From contig BCHH01000010.1 of assembly GCA_001599595.1 (NCBI GenBank), forward strand, positions 989,392 through 1,053,391: 64,000 nt of DNA, written 5' to 3'. This DNA is from Beverwykella pulmonaria. Lineage: Eukaryota; Ascomycota; Dothideomycetes; Pleosporales; Melanommataceae. Each line of letters opens with the position of its first letter. Position 1 is the stretch's first letter. The position numbers and the translations under genes were made by a program. Of the stretch, positions 23,555 to 34,732 are shown one piece after another. The notes under the pieces were generated by a model that was given only the letters and a program-made list of their open reading frames with translations, made no database searches and was not told the DNA's origin.

Positions 23555-25432
23555 CTACATCCTCCCCCGCGGACTATTCGCCTCCGCCTTCCTCCAATCC
23601 CTCAACTCCCTCGTCCCCATGCTCCCCAATCCGCCCTCGCACCTCCTCTCCCACCCACCGAGCCTAACTACCAACGTCGTCGCATTGTCCGCGTCGGTGC
23701 TGACCTCGGTCGCAAAACTCGTGACGTCTCTCGCCGCCTGCTCGGGTGTCTTCGCCTCCTTCACAATATCCACAATCTCCTGGTCGCTGAGGGGGCCGGA
23801 CACGCCGTCCGAGATGAGAATGAGGAAGCTGTACTCGGCGGGCAGCAGCTCGACGCGCCGGATCTCGGGCTCGGCGGAAACCCCGATGCGTTTGGAGGCC
23901 ATGTCGCCAAAGGCGCGCGTGTTGGCGAGCCCGGAGACGCGCTCTTCGCCAAAGGAGTCGGTTACGAAGGTTGCGGCGTACCGGCGGAGACGGGTCGCTT
24001 CCTCGGGGAGGGAAGGGTGGTGGTTGGAGGTCAGTGGGACAGCGAGGCCGGTTGCGGTTTCGCAGAGGAGTATGCGTGTGTCGCCTACATGGGCTGCAAC
24101 GATCGTTGACGGGGATGCCGGGTGCCAGTACGGCGAGGGTGTTGGCGTAGATATAAGCGCAATACTGCACGTGCTTCCTCCCTTGAAGCGGTTCTTCCCG
24201 CCAATGTGTTTTCCTGAGCGTGAGGGGTGGCCCAGGATGTCGTCGTCATTGATAGCTCGGTCTGCGGCAACTGGGTCCTCCTCTCGCTTCCCAACTTGGG
24301 CCGAGACGAAGTCGTAGTCGGCCTTTAAGAACGCGTATTCCAGCACCGTCTCGATTCCAATGCCTTCCGCGGCGCTGTCGGGAATAGAGGAGTTTGGAGA
24401 AGTGCGCTTGACAACTACATCCTTCTCTGCGGGATACCCACGGCCGCCAGCAGACATGGAGAAGTACTCTGGTTTAAACCGCCTGAAGTACCCTCCCACC
24501 AGCTCTTTCCACTCCTTGACCAAACACCGCTCCAGCTCTTCCGCCTTTCGTATACTGTCGGATTGCTTGATTGGCGGCGCGCTATCCATAAGTTCCGCCT
24601 TATGATCCTTTCCCGCGGGCGGCAGCTTTTCGCTCGTCCCAGGTGTTGGAGGCTTGACCGGCTTGACACCCGCAGGCGTATGTGTCTCGATCGCAGCCAA
24701 ACTCTCCTTTCCCGCGCCCATCCTGTCACTCCTATCACCCCTCTCGTCTAGACTGCTCGGCCATCCGCTCTGTCCTTTCCTCTTCAAACTCAAACTGCTC
24801 TCCAACTCAAAGAGCCTCGCGGCCCCCTCCACATATGTATGCAGCTGCTCCCTCAGGAAGCCCGAGCACTCGCTCCCACCATGCCCATCAAACACGCCAA
24901 AGTAGAAGACCTGGGGATCACCACTCGCACTGTCTGCGGGAGTGACCTCGGGCTTAATCCCTCCACTGGGATTGCGCGTCAGCGACACAGGGCGCCTCTT
25001 GGCGAACGCCGGGATGTCAATTGTGCCCGCCTGGAACGCGTCTTCGTTGTAGGGCCGCGTGCCGCGCGATAATGACACCCCAAAGTGATGCTTCGCGCTC
25101 TTCAATGGTATCCGCACCACGGTCATTTCGCGCGACGACCCCGGCATCAGCGACGCCGCGGCCGGCGACCTGTTTGTCCCGCCCGCCTCGTGCGGCGTGC
25201 TCTTGTCGCGTGGCAGCTTGTGGTGAGGGCCATGGCTGGATCGCGAATCCGGGTGCAGCGAGCTCGAGGGGAGATGCGTGACGAAGTATTCGTGGAAGCG
25301 GCGGCGGGGGCAGGAGGGGTATTGAGTCGAGTGGGAGGGAGTGGGGGAATCGCGACAGCGGCAATTGGAGATTGAAAACGGAATGCAAGGCCTTCGACTG
25401 GCTCTGTACACGCAGATTGATGGTTTCCACAT
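23555..25432 (-). CDS. PTC6: PP2C-family Ser/Thr phosphatase, mitochondrial Ptc6 type
   Basis: A single exon of 625 residues. The first about 60 residues are arginine/serine-rich with few acids, as in a mitochondrial presequence, and include F-H-E-Y-F-V-T-H-L-P-S-S-S. The PP2C fold follows: R-P-Y-N-E-D near 126-131, F-D-G-H-G-G near 181-186 (first metal-binding Asp), A-A-H-V-G-D-T-R, L-A-N-T-R-A-F-G-D, L-I-S-D-G-V-S-G and the late D-N-A-T-T-L-V with the last metal-binding Asp. A charged low-complexity insert sits at about 210-300. PP2C enzymes are Mg/Mn-dependent monomeric phosphatases. Yeast Ptc6 works in mitochondria and has been tied to pyruvate dehydrogenase control and mitophagy. The Ptc6 name rests on the presequence and the first domain block. 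Confidence 0.9.
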   Translation of the reverse strand: MWKPSICVYRASRRPCIPFSISNCRCRDSPTPSHSTQYPSCPRRRFHEYFVTHLPSSSLHPDSRSSHGPHHKLPRDKSTPHEAGGTNRSPAAASLMPGSSREMTVVRIPLKSAKHHFGVSLSRGTRPYNEDAFQAGTIDIPAFAKRRPVSLTRNPSGGIKPEVTPADSASGDPQVFYFGVFDGHGGSECSGFLREQLHTYVEGAARLFELESSLSLKRKGQSGWPSSLDERGDRSDRMGAGKESLAAIETHTPAGVKPVKPPTPGTSEKLPPAGKDHKAELMDSAPPIKQSDSIRKAEELERCLVKEWKELVGGYFRRFKPEYFSMSAGGRGYPAEKDVVVKRTSPNSSIPDSAAEGIGIETVLEYAFLKADYDFVSAQVGKREEDPVAADRAINDDDILGHPSRSGKHIGGKNRFKGGSTCSIALISTPTPSPYWHPASPSTIVAAHVGDTRILLCETATGLAVPLTSNHHPSLPEEATRLRRYAATFVTDSFGEERVSGLANTRAFGDMASKRIGVSAEPEIRRVELLPAEYSFLILISDGVSGPLSDQEIVDIVKEAKTPEQAARDVTSFATEVSTDADNATTLVVRLGGWERRCEGGLGSMGTRELRDWRKAEANSPRGRM

Positions 25433-26096
25433 GCTGTACCTTGCAGCGAAGAATGCATGGTGTTACCGACCGGAGGTGGCTATGTCATCGTGGAGGATGG
25501 AAGGGTAAACATTTCCTGGAGTCGTGAAGCCGGAGGGTCTGTGAATGTAGAGCTGGTTGATCCTCAACCGCTGGCACGACAACGAAATAGTGCGAGCCGG
25601 AGGAGGCCCAGCGGGCTTTAGCACGAATTGCGGAAGCGGGAAGCTGAATCGTGATGTCGCTCTGTTGAAGCTGGAAGGAGTTGCTAATGTTCCCGATTGT
25701 CGGAAGGCAGCCCGATTGGACGGCGCAACGTCACGTCTTCTCCTGCAAATCGCTATATTCACACAAGCAGGTCTACATGTCAAAATGGAAGCGGTTCACG
25801 TATATAAACATGACGAAAAATAGCCATGTATTCTTGAAATTTCCTCGGTTTTCCTGAGAACTATCATACCGTCATGTACTTGATCTAGGAGCACACATAG
25901 TGTCGGACACGCCATTGTAATCATTAGTAACCGTATCCATGTTACCCGAATATCCCTTTGCCATGATAGCCAACCTTCTTTGATGAACCAATCTCCTCCT
26001 CTTAATGAACGCTGCGTACGTTACTCATACCGTCCTACCCAAATATCATTTGCTCAATCCAACTTGATGAACCAGCCTTCATGATAGATACCCCAG
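25433..26096. other. Intergenic region upstream of the PP2C gene
   Basis: It holds the PP2C promoter and the 3' flank of the next minus-strand gene. No coding signal beyond short frames. Confidence 0.55.
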
Positions 26097-27338
26097 CTAG
26101 CCAATGCGATAGCTCTTTCGAGAGATATGAATCAAGGCCTTGTGGATGATGTCCTTGTGCTCTAAGCCGCTAGAGTATTCGTACTTGTATATTGTCGGAG
26201 ACATGGCGAAGCGAACGGTAAAGTTCTTCGGGCACTCGGTGATCTGGTTGAAGGTTTGCAGAGTATCCCCACACAGAGTGCGAGTCTCGTTGACCATCAG
26301 GTTTCCGTCGAAGTCCTCGCCGTTGTCGGGCCAGTTCATATGCCATTTAGCCAAATCCATACGCATGCGAAATCCGATACGATAGCCTTTGATGTATAGC
26401 TCTTGCAGCCCATGGTCACGGCCGGCAATATTGGTCTCAAGGATGAGACCGTTCAGCCTGCTAACGAGATTCGTGGAGAGCTTCTTCGCGACATTGTTCC
26501 TCCACCTTCGGTAACCAGGATAGTTCTTGATTTCCGTGTAAAGATGCTTCTGCTCCAGAAGAACTCTATGCTTCGCTACATTGTCGAAGGGTCCGACCTC
26601 CATATATCTGTTGTGCAAGTCATTGCACGCCTTGGCGGCAGGGTGCTTCGAATTATAGAGGAAATAGTCGGAAACTCCGTTGTAGACGATGTCTCGGGCG
26701 ACGATGGCTGCAACAAGCGCACAGCGGAGGACCCTATCGACGACAAGTGGCTGAACGTCTGAAGTCTTTCGCAAGAATTCTCGGATCGCAGGGTGGATAG
26801 TAAAGGCCTCCTCGACGTCTGATGATAATGCATCTGCCTGCAGAGTCCACTTCAGGGTCCAAGCTTTGATTTCATCAAAGAAGTCGCTGAAGAGACCTCG
26901 GTCGTCTTGAGGCACAATTCCAAATGTCAAAATTGGTGTTCCACGACCCAAAGTCTGATTTGGAGTCTCGGTACGCCTGTGACGGCGGGCAGAATTTCCT
27001 GATCCAGAGTTCATGCACGCAGGTCCAGAGGGAGTACGGATAGGCGTCGGAGTCCCTGGGACAAAACCCTTGCGCTCGAATCGTTGAGATCGAATAGCGA
27101 CGGCGCCGACGTTGGAGTTGAGCACGCTTCCCGACCACGAATTCCTCGCGCTAGCTACATTATTGCTACCCCGGGAAGTAGGGGTGCTGAAGCCGCTGGC
27201 TTGACGAGTATCCCTCTGGTGGTTCTTCTTCTTCTCCTCCTTGAGCTCAAGCGATAAGTGTTCGATGCGAGTCTTGAGATGAACAATCTCGGTCTGAGCC
27301 GAGCCGAGCTGAACAGCGAGACCCACGACGTCCGACAT
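26097..27338 (-). CDS. Unrecognised protein with N-terminal coiled coil
   Basis: An open frame of 413 residues from the ATG at 27338; the true start may lie in exons further 5' (27405-27871). Residues 1-40 have coiled-coil spacing with hydrophobic heptads and a charged end (E-E-K-K-K). A serine/arginine/threonine-rich disordered linker follows at about 40-120. The remaining 290 residues form a dense, probably helical domain without cysteine clusters, signal peptide or membrane span, with patches such as P-G-Y-R-R-W-R-N-N-V-A-K-K. I do not recognise the family and give no function. Codon use and composition look like the neighbours, so it is likely a real host gene, perhaps lineage-restricted. 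Confidence 0.7.
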   Translation of the reverse strand: MSDVVGLAVQLGSAQTEIVHLKTRIEHLSLELKEEKKKNHQRDTRQASGFSTPTSRGSNNVASARNSWSGSVLNSNVGAVAIRSQRFERKGFVPGTPTPIRTPSGPACMNSGSGNSARRHRRTETPNQTLGRGTPILTFGIVPQDDRGLFSDFFDEIKAWTLKWTLQADALSSDVEEAFTIHPAIREFLRKTSDVQPLVVDRVLRCALVAAIVARDIVYNGVSDYFLYNSKHPAAKACNDLHNRYMEVGPFDNVAKHRVLLEQKHLYTEIKNYPGYRRWRNNVAKKLSTNLVSRLNGLILETNIAGRDHGLQELYIKGYRIGFRMRMDLAKWHMNWPDNGEDFDGNLMVNETRTLCGDTLQTFNQITECPKNFTVRFAMSPTIYKYEYSSGLEHKDIIHKALIHISRKSYRIG

Positions 27339-27404
27339 GGTCACGCTAGAGCAACACAATCAGTCTTGCGCCTTTATTGATTCTAGGACAGATGACTTGC
27401 TTTG

Positions 27405-27871
27405 GAGTGATCAAGGAGTCTGGAGTAACGCCAGCAGCCAGGAGGGAGTAAGCTAGGTTGGAGTTGTTTGTCGGATACTGCGTGTCAATGCCATATCCAG
27501 TACCGTAGACGCTGGGAGTGAGGGCCGGTATACATCTATTGTTGTCGTTCCGTAAAGTCATGGTCAATACACAGCTCAAAACTCAGGACTGGGAGTGGGA
27601 GTAAAAAGCATACCATGAAGCCAGTAGCGTTGGCGCCGCTCATGATGTTGAAACCGTTCGTGCCGTTCGTGCCATTGGCACCATTGGCACCGTTGCTGGC
27701 CTTGGTGAAAGCACCGCAGTGGGTGCGATTCACGTTATCGATCTAACATGAGCGTTAGTATACAGATGACTCAGGAGTAGGCGGGCAGCAACATACCCTG
27801 CCGCCGGGGCTGTCGAGACTCTGCATTGCGATGCCTAGACCGCGGTTGAAGTGACGGTTCTGGTTATCCAT
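27405..27871 (-). other. Probable 5' exons of the preceding unknown gene, junctions unresolved
   Basis: Three protein-like stretches precede the 413-residue frame. Exon a, 27871-27797, starts at an ATG (M-D-N-Q-N-R-H-F-N-R-G) and ends in GTATGT. Exon b, 27742-27614, follows a TACTAAC...TTAG acceptor; it encodes N-G-A-N-G-A-N-G-T-N-G-T-N-G and ends in GTATGC. Exon c lies around 27537-27405 and reads P-S-V-Y-G-T-G-Y-G. Exons a and b join in phase. With the natural acceptors, b to c and c to the long frame are each out of phase, so one or two borders are misread, the DNA carries a frameshift, or the gene is decaying. Confidence 0.55.
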
Positions 27872-30800
27872 CCTCTCGATGTTCGTAAACAACTTTGACT
27901 CATCCACATGGGGAGTGGGTCACATACTTTTGATCTTGATCTCTATGGGAGAGCGAAAAGCGAAGTCCTGAATCCTAGCTATTGCTGGGGCTACGAGTGT
28001 TAGAACGCTGCTTAAGAGGGCGGCTTGAGAGCCTGAGTGAGAAGAGTGAGTGAAGAAAGAGACTAGCGATGGAGAGACATGACAGAAAGGAGACAGTAGA
28101 GGCTAATCTAAGTGAAGTGGATTGGGCTGGAGACAGAGTGGATGCCAAAAGGGGAGAGAGTAGTTGGGGAAGGGAGGCTTCTCTGAGGAGAAATAGAAGT
28201 GGGGGGGAGGCCTCTTAAACTCATAATAACAGGCAGCGTGTGGACTAGCCTCAATCTGGGGTATCAGTCATGGGTCTGCCATCACGGCAACCCCTACCCC
28301 GCGCCTAGGGCAACGAGTTGAAGTATGATATGTCGCTATGGAGGGGTAAAATTTCTTATTGTTGTCGTTGCTACCTTCGTGAGGCTCCACCCCGCGGGAG
28401 GTAGCGCCAGAGGGTGGTCAAGGCTCGGAGGTGTGTCACGAAGCTCGAGGCCTCTAATGTCCCTCGAGCCCCGTGCTGGAACCTGCTGCGGGTACGATAG
28501 CGCTGCCAGGGCGTTTGTACAGTCGCGTGGTGCCTCTGCACCCAAGCCCTTGTAACGACGGGGACAATATGGGCATGATTTGCACCTGTCTTCTCTACAC
28601 TGCGGGCCTACCTCTGTGACAATTCCAAGCGCTTGCCACTACGGCTGAAAAGTTAGAAAAAAGGATAAGGGCAAAAGCATGGGAGGTGGAGGACGGTGAA
28701 GGTGCCATAGGGGGTCCTTACAAAGCTTGGGCCATGACTTAACGTAGAGATGAGGTTGCGGTGTATCAATTGGCATATTGCACAGTGCACTAGTGCTGAC
28801 GGACGGACTGGACCTAGACTTGATTTACAAAACGCAATCTCAGAACATAGAAGACATCATAAGGAAATGTGATGTGAGGGAACTTCTTCTCATATATGCG
28901 CAGTGGCGTTCATAACAAAGATAATTGAGATCAAGAGGCCAGATTGAAAAGAATAAGAAGAAAGAGCCCCCGCAGTCCATGCACTTGTCGTCGTGAGAAA
29001 CTGTCTACGGGCCCTCCTTCTTCATTGGCCTCCCAAACAGCAACAGCGAAGTTGACAAATCCGGGACATCTTGGCCGAAGTGCCCAATACTAATTGGAGG
29101 CAGGTTGTTATTAACCAGCGAGAATCGGCCCAGCATGAGAGGAGGCAAAGAGTGAAGTGGCGAGAAGAGGATTAAGAAGGGCATGGTATTACCGGAAAAG
29201 AGGAGATCCATGATTCAGGGAGACACGCCACTATATGGTTCAATCGCAACGGTAGCTTTGTATTACGCGAAACTCTTCTTATGGCCGGTGAGGGAAATAG
29301 TGCTTCTGTGAAGCAAGGCATTATGAAAGGACCATATGCCCAGTAGTTCCACAACCACATACAACAAGATGTAGCTAACTCTGTATTGACAACGAGCACA
29401 AGTCATCGGGGAAAGAGGATTCGGAGGAAGAGAGCCAGGATACAATAAAGTCGAGCACAACAATTGCTGATCTTGGAGGCAATGATACCGGGTACAAGTA
29501 GGTTCAGTGGCTAGAGAATAAAACCGTAGATTAGACAAGAGAAAAGAAGCTCGACGAAGCAGAACAATACATCGCCTGGAACTTCGCATCTTCCCAATAA
29601 CCAAGGCTTAGCTATATCAAAACTTGTGTTTACCAATCCAGTCATCTCCTATGAGGCTCGACCTGGTAAATATCTTCAGTCACTGTACTCCGGGAACGAT
29701 TCATCAAACACGGTCCAAGTGGCATGGGTCTCGAAACACGAACTTACAGAAAAGCCAAAAAAAAAAGTAGAGAAAGGGAAGAAGAACAAGGGAAAACCTT
29801 GTTTTAGACAAAAAGCCAAACCTAATACCAACCGTCGCTATAAAGCTACTTCTCCCACTAAAACAAGCCCACCAAAGTTGCATAGGTGAAGATTCAGTTT
29901 TTGGCCCGCTCGCATACCGTACAGTCCGATGCAACATACTTCATAACGCGACGCCATAGTTTCGCTTCCTAATTTCTGAACTCGCAAATGCCAAAGAACG
30001 TATGCCACGGCGAGGCGCCGGGTAAGTATGCTATTGTCTAGCACGGTGGTAACTTGTTCAAAATTATCATCGTAGTCAAATTTCTCCCTTCCAGTCGAAG
30101 TATCAATTAGCTGCCGTTTTACAAGGCATCGCTGGGAGAGCGACAAAGCTATTGTACACCATCTTACCCAGTTAGGTCTCTCATCATCACACATCTCTGA
30201 GGAACAAGAGTGATGAGCCAAGTCACGACCGCAGCAACTCTTCCTTGAGACACTGCGAGCTCATGATAATTTATCTGGCCAGATTGGGTAAGCCTCTGGA
30301 CTTGCAAGATTGAAGAAGAGGGCTAGCCTTTCCATAGTCAGGTGATATCTGCCGTGAAGCGGAAGCGCGGCACTTAGGGCGTGACAGGACACTTTACTAC
30401 ATTGACACTTCGATGAACTTCTTTGCCCTACACAGCGCTCTCTGTTCAAGACCAAGATGAGCTCGAGGACCGGGAAGTACTTGCCTTCATGCAATGTTCC
30501 CCACTGACAGACACAGTAGCGCTGTAGAGACCAGATTCGATCCTTTTGACTAACTGCCAGCATCGCGTTGGCTGACACAAAGGCAAAGAGCGACGGAAAA
30601 GTGACGTATGACAGTGGAGATAAATGGTTGAACGTCGGGGGATAAGATGATGGGTTGAAAAGAGCATAACTGCGTATTTGCGAATCGATAGCAAGGGGCC
30701 TAAAGGTTAATCACAGCATAACACAGCACAGACGACTATCAAGACGTCATGAGCAAGATACTGCAGATGTATCAGCATCGTAGAGGGTTATGGGGGAAAG

Positions 30801-31451
30801 GGGTGTATCATTGCCGGCCAACCGCCTAGCCGCATGTCCTTGTTTACTGAGACTTCCAAAGGGCAAACCTTTCTCTGGCACCGTCAAGCCACCACAAGAC
30901 CAAGCCCCTATCGCCACTGTACACGGTTTCCTTCACCTAGGCTGTTCGTGCGATCATGAAACTTTTGTAGCCTGCGCCGACGTCAATCCATCCTCGATAC
31001 TCGACCAGTGAACCAGCCCAATCCAGATCCGTCCCCATCGTTTCTCCCTCAAGTCCATCACCATACCTTTTTGTGCAAGTGCACGCCCAGCATGAAACCG
31101 ATCGCCAAGAGAGAGAAAAAAACAACGGGTCTCCAAGGTGGCGGCCTCGAGGTGCCCGACGCCAGCGCTTGAAAATGACGAAATTTGTTGGAGTTGTGTA
31201 CACTTACCATTGAAACCACTTTGAAAATTTGTTCGTTACCGCAGTGCACAAGTTCGTCGACGTCATCAACCACATAATATCGCGAGAGTTGGAGGCGGAA
31301 TCTACGTATGCTAGCGTGAAAAAAGACTTGTGGATGTTGATACCACCGTACTACTGAAAGTGAGCGTAGAACCTGCAAGCATAAGCGTCAAACTAACAAT
31401 ATGCGTTCGTTGTATACAGACCATTGAGATTTGTGATGAAGTTTGGAGACT
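27872..31451. other. 3.6-kb intergenic region, no supported gene
   Basis: The region begins with the promoter of the unknown gene and ends with the 3' flank of the RBM39-type gene. The longest frames (127, 113, 106 and 105 codons, all minus strand) match nothing I know; the longest starts with TTG rather than ATG. I see no transposase, tRNA or tandem array. Confidence 0.5.
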
Positions 31452-33495
31452 TCAGAACTTGGCAGCCGCGGAATAGAGCGAGTTGTAGATCTTGTCGACG
31501 ACGTATGAGGCACGGATGGTGCGGTAGTTGAAGTTACGTCCGTTCAGACCCTGAAGGGCCTTCTCGCCGCCAACAGCGGTCTCGAACTTCACATAAATGT
31601 CGCCATCTGTGTTCGGGTCAACAGCGATGTGAACCACCTTGCCGTACTTGGCGTCGCATTCAGACTTGACCTCAATTTCGAGCTCCTTGGCCCAATTGAC
31701 ACCCATTTCTTTAAGTTCCCTAGAAAGCGTGTTAGTAAAGGTACGTCAAAAAAAAGGGAGAGTCACTGACTTGTCTGGGTCAAAGGCATTCTGGATCTTG
31801 ATACACTTCGACGGTTGCGGCCTGTCAACAACGGGAACTCGGGGCTTCTGTACAGGTTGCCTGCTCTTAGTCTGCTCCTCAGGTTCATGAGTACGAGCGA
31901 GTGCACTCATAAGTTTGTTGCGGCTATAGGTACTGAAGTTGACACCAGCAATGTCACTGTCGTCAAGAGCAGATGCGCCACTGACACCTCTATCGTCGCG
32001 ACCGTTAGCGCGATCGAAGACACCGCCAGATCCACCCGCATGGGCACCGCGACCGCCAGCACCGCTGAAGGCAGAGCCTTGGTAGTTCTGAGCCTGAGCA
32101 TTGAAGTTCCGGAGGAGTGTGGCGGTTGACTCTGGAGTGAACTTGTCATTACCAAGACCAACGCGAATCTGACGGCCGGCAAGCTCGAAACCATTCATGT
32201 CGGCCAAGGCCTTTTTTGCATCAGCAGGGTCAACATACCTATTACTCTATTAGCCTCAAATGAACGCCATATGAACCAGTTGAACTTACTGCACAAAGCC
32301 GTAACCTTTGGATCGGTTGCCAGGGTTCAGCTCATCACGCTGCAAGGTGACATGCTCAAGCTCCCCGAAAGGTGCAAAAATCTCCGTCAGGTCCTCCTCC
32401 GAAACGCTGAAATGAATATTGCCGACGTAGAGACGATGGAAGGGAGCTCCAGTTCCGCCATTGGCGGCGGCGACCTCAGACGCCCGGGATGCCCTATTCT
32501 TCTCAGCTTCAGTGAGTTGTGCAATGATTGGCACGCCCTTGAGCTTCTGGCCAGTCATTTCAATAGCCTTGGGGACCGACGACTCATCCTTGAACTCCAC
32601 GTAACCGACACTGTAAACAGTTAGCATTGAATATAAAGCTCTCCCAGTGATTTCAAAGGAAGAAGAGGACGCGGTGTGAACCTCGCACAGTCCTCATCAG
32701 TTCACCCAGACGTTGAACTACTTCTCATGGAAACAAAGCGAGAGTAGGGAGTACATACCCCTTAGAGCGACCGGTGACACGATCCTTGACGATCTGGGCC
32801 TCAACAACAGGACCGATGACCTCGAAGAAGGCGCGCAGGTGGCGAGTCTCAGCGCGAGCGGAAATCTGCTGTACAAAGATAGTGCGCTTGTCACGATCGT
32901 CCTCTGTTGGCTCCTCAGGTGGGGTGGGATTGCGACGTCCACTTCCTCGGCGGTCGTCGTCAGGCCGGCGACGCTCCCGTGAGCGATCACGCACGTGGTC
33001 GCGGGTAGAACGGTACCTGTCACCATCACGACGGGGGGACCTAGAGCGAGCGCGACCACTTCCGCTATAGAAGTCGCCGCGACGTCCATCGCGATCTCCA
33101 CGATCTCCACGTCCACCACGAGCGCGTTCTCGGGAGCGGTCATGGCGGCGGCCGTTCCTATCTTCACCTTCATCTGTGTCAGCATCCTTGTTCGACTGGC
33201 TTCCTTCTTTCCGCCGGCGTTCTCGGCTCCTATGTCGTTCACCGTTATTGGACTCACGATACGATCGATCTCGGTCGCGATCACGGCTGCGATCACGACC
33301 TCGATGGGATGGTTCGGGGCGGCCGTCGCGGGCGCGGGTGCGGTCCCGATCACGGTTGTCGGAGCCGCGAGGGGCGTCGTCGCTGGAGTGACTAGCACGG
33401 TGAGCGGTGTTGGTCGGCTTCTCTTCCATCTCTTTTGCTGCCTCTTCGAGGAGCGCCTCGACCTTCATGGCGTCTGGCATCTCCGTGTCGGACAT
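31452..33495 (-). CDS. RBM39/Rsd1-type splicing factor (RS domain, three RRMs)
   Basis: Four exons, 33495-32759, 32610-32290, 32238-31771 and 31719-31452, give 597 residues. Residues 1-200 form an RS-like region dense in R-D, R-S and R-E pairs. RRM1 (about 203-278) has R-T-I-F-V-Q-Q-I and V-G-Y-V-E-F. RRM2 (about 297-375) has H-R-L-Y-V-G-N-I and K-G-Y-G-F-V-Q. The last 100 residues form a divergent RRM (E-L-E-I-E-V-K-S-E-C, G-K-V-V-H-I, then D-I-Y-V-K-F) of the U2AF-homology-motif type. This order defines the RBM39/CAPER-alpha family (S. pombe Rsd1, fungal Pad-1), nuclear factors that bridge SF3b/U2AF during 3' splice-site choice. All splice phases fit. Confidence 0.93.
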
Positions 33496-33845
33496 GCTGG
33501 AAGTGAAGCTGACTAGAAGGAGGGTAAGAGATATTTGATATCTGATGATGTGGGTGCTGCGAGTAGTCACACAGCAGGTGAAGGGCCAAGTAGTGCTCGA
33601 TGGTCTTGAGCGACAGTCAAAGAGATTTTGCAAGTGAGTCGAGCGGATGTAATAGGGTCACGGCGTGCCTGGAGAGCGCAGAGCAACGTGACGGATAGAC
33701 TGTGCAGTTAGTGCGCAGCGACTGATAGATTGCTTGTATTGTCGAAGCTTTGCGGTGCTGAGGGAGCAGTAGTACAAGGTTGTGAATAGTTGAAAGTGAT
33801 GGAGGGAAGAAGTGGAGAAAGCGAGGCCGGCGAGATTTACAGGAC

Positions 33846-33863
33846 GCTAGCGTTAACGCTAGC
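33846..33863. repeat. Perfect 18-bp palindrome
   Basis: gctagcgttaacgctagc equals its own reverse complement. It stands at the border between ordinary and AT-rich DNA and could be a trace of a transposon terminus. That reading is an inference. Confidence 0.6.
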
Positions 33864-34114
33864 CTACCGCGCTAGTGTCGCTACGGGAAAGCTTCGGAGA
33901 ATAGCCAAGGCCTGATGAATACACTATCCTTAGGAGGTCGTGTTTTTCGAATCCCCACACAATGAGCCCTTCAACCACGACGCGGAAATAACATTCTCTA
34001 TATCTTTCTATGCTACTCTCTAGTATTTTATAAAACAACATGTACAGTGTGAACGAATTTAGTGAGGAGGGTTAAAATTCAAAAAAATACGAGCGCCTTC
34101 GTATACCATATTGT

Positions 34115-34177
34115 GTTGGCTCAGACGCCTTTGTATATGGCAGGTTTACCTCCGAAAATATAAACCCTTGAGCCAAC
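34115..34177. repeat. Short inverted repeat in AT-rich DNA
   Basis: gttggctca at 34115-34123 is matched by tgagccaac at 34169-34177 with 45 bp between. Two similar GCCTT(C/T)GTATA strings flank the left arm. Possibly a remnant of a small element. Confidence 0.45.
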
Positions 34178-34360
34178 GATTTTAAGGCTCCAGATTATAT
34201 TATTTCCGCGAAATTCCATCGCCAGCTGTAGTAGACCATGCTCCTCTGCATGCTCTATATTTTCTATTCAACTTTAGAATAAGCTCGCTCATGGGGTTTC
34301 CGGCCACTTTAATCAAAGATAGGGGTTGTACAGTTACTCCGATAACTCAATTGATATATA

Positions 34361-34628
34361 TTACCATGTCCACTCAGTGCACATAGATTTAGGAATTGCT
34401 GCTGCCCTCTCTGTAAATTTTTTGGAGTTTTGAGCTTGTTCACCAGCTGTCTGATCAATAGCCTGCTTGATACTCTTGATATCTGCAACCCTCCGATTTG
34501 GATCAATTCTTACTCGCTTACGCTTGTGCCGAGGCTTGGTTTGATCAAGTTGGTATTTGAGTCGTTGATTATTAGACTCGAGCCTCGCTGCCCTCGTATT
34601 TTGTGTTGCCCTCGTCCTGCCGCTTTAA
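34361..34628 (-). mobile_element. C-terminal fragment of a Fot1/pogo-type DDE transposase
   Basis: On the minus strand, 88 codons are open up to a TAA at 34361. They read R-T-R-A-T-Q-N-T-R-A-A-R-L-E-S, then Q-R-L-K-Y-Q-L, a basic K-R-K-R-V-R-I-D-P-N and V-A-D-I-K-S-I-K-Q-A-I-D. This is the tail I know from fungal Fot1/pogo (Tc1/mariner superfamily) transposases. An in-frame stop lies just upstream and no catalytic D,D,D region is present, so it is a dead fragment. It sits 105 bp beyond the receptor gene's stop codon, on the same strand. Confidence 0.75.
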
Positions 34629-34732
34629 ATCTGGGAAACCTCATTTCCTAGGGTCTTCTTTGGCCCTTAAAGTGCTCTTTTCGCAGGATATCTAGCACAC
34701 CTCTCAGCATATAGCATACAAATAGAGGCTAT

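Larger units (their letters stand above)
33496..34360. other. AT-rich region between the RBM39-type gene and the transposon tail
   Basis: The first part is the RBM39-type promoter. From about 33840 the sequence becomes AT-rich with small inverted repeats and no coding potential. It probably continues the decayed element whose transposase end lies at 34361-34628. Confidence 0.5.

Noticed and set aside
23619..24317. 232-codon plus-strand frame
   Set aside because: Antisense to the PP2C catalytic domain, which is unambiguous.
29838..30221. 127-codon minus-strand frame with protein-like composition
   Set aside because: Begins with TTG, no ATG-led exon or splice partner found, no family match.
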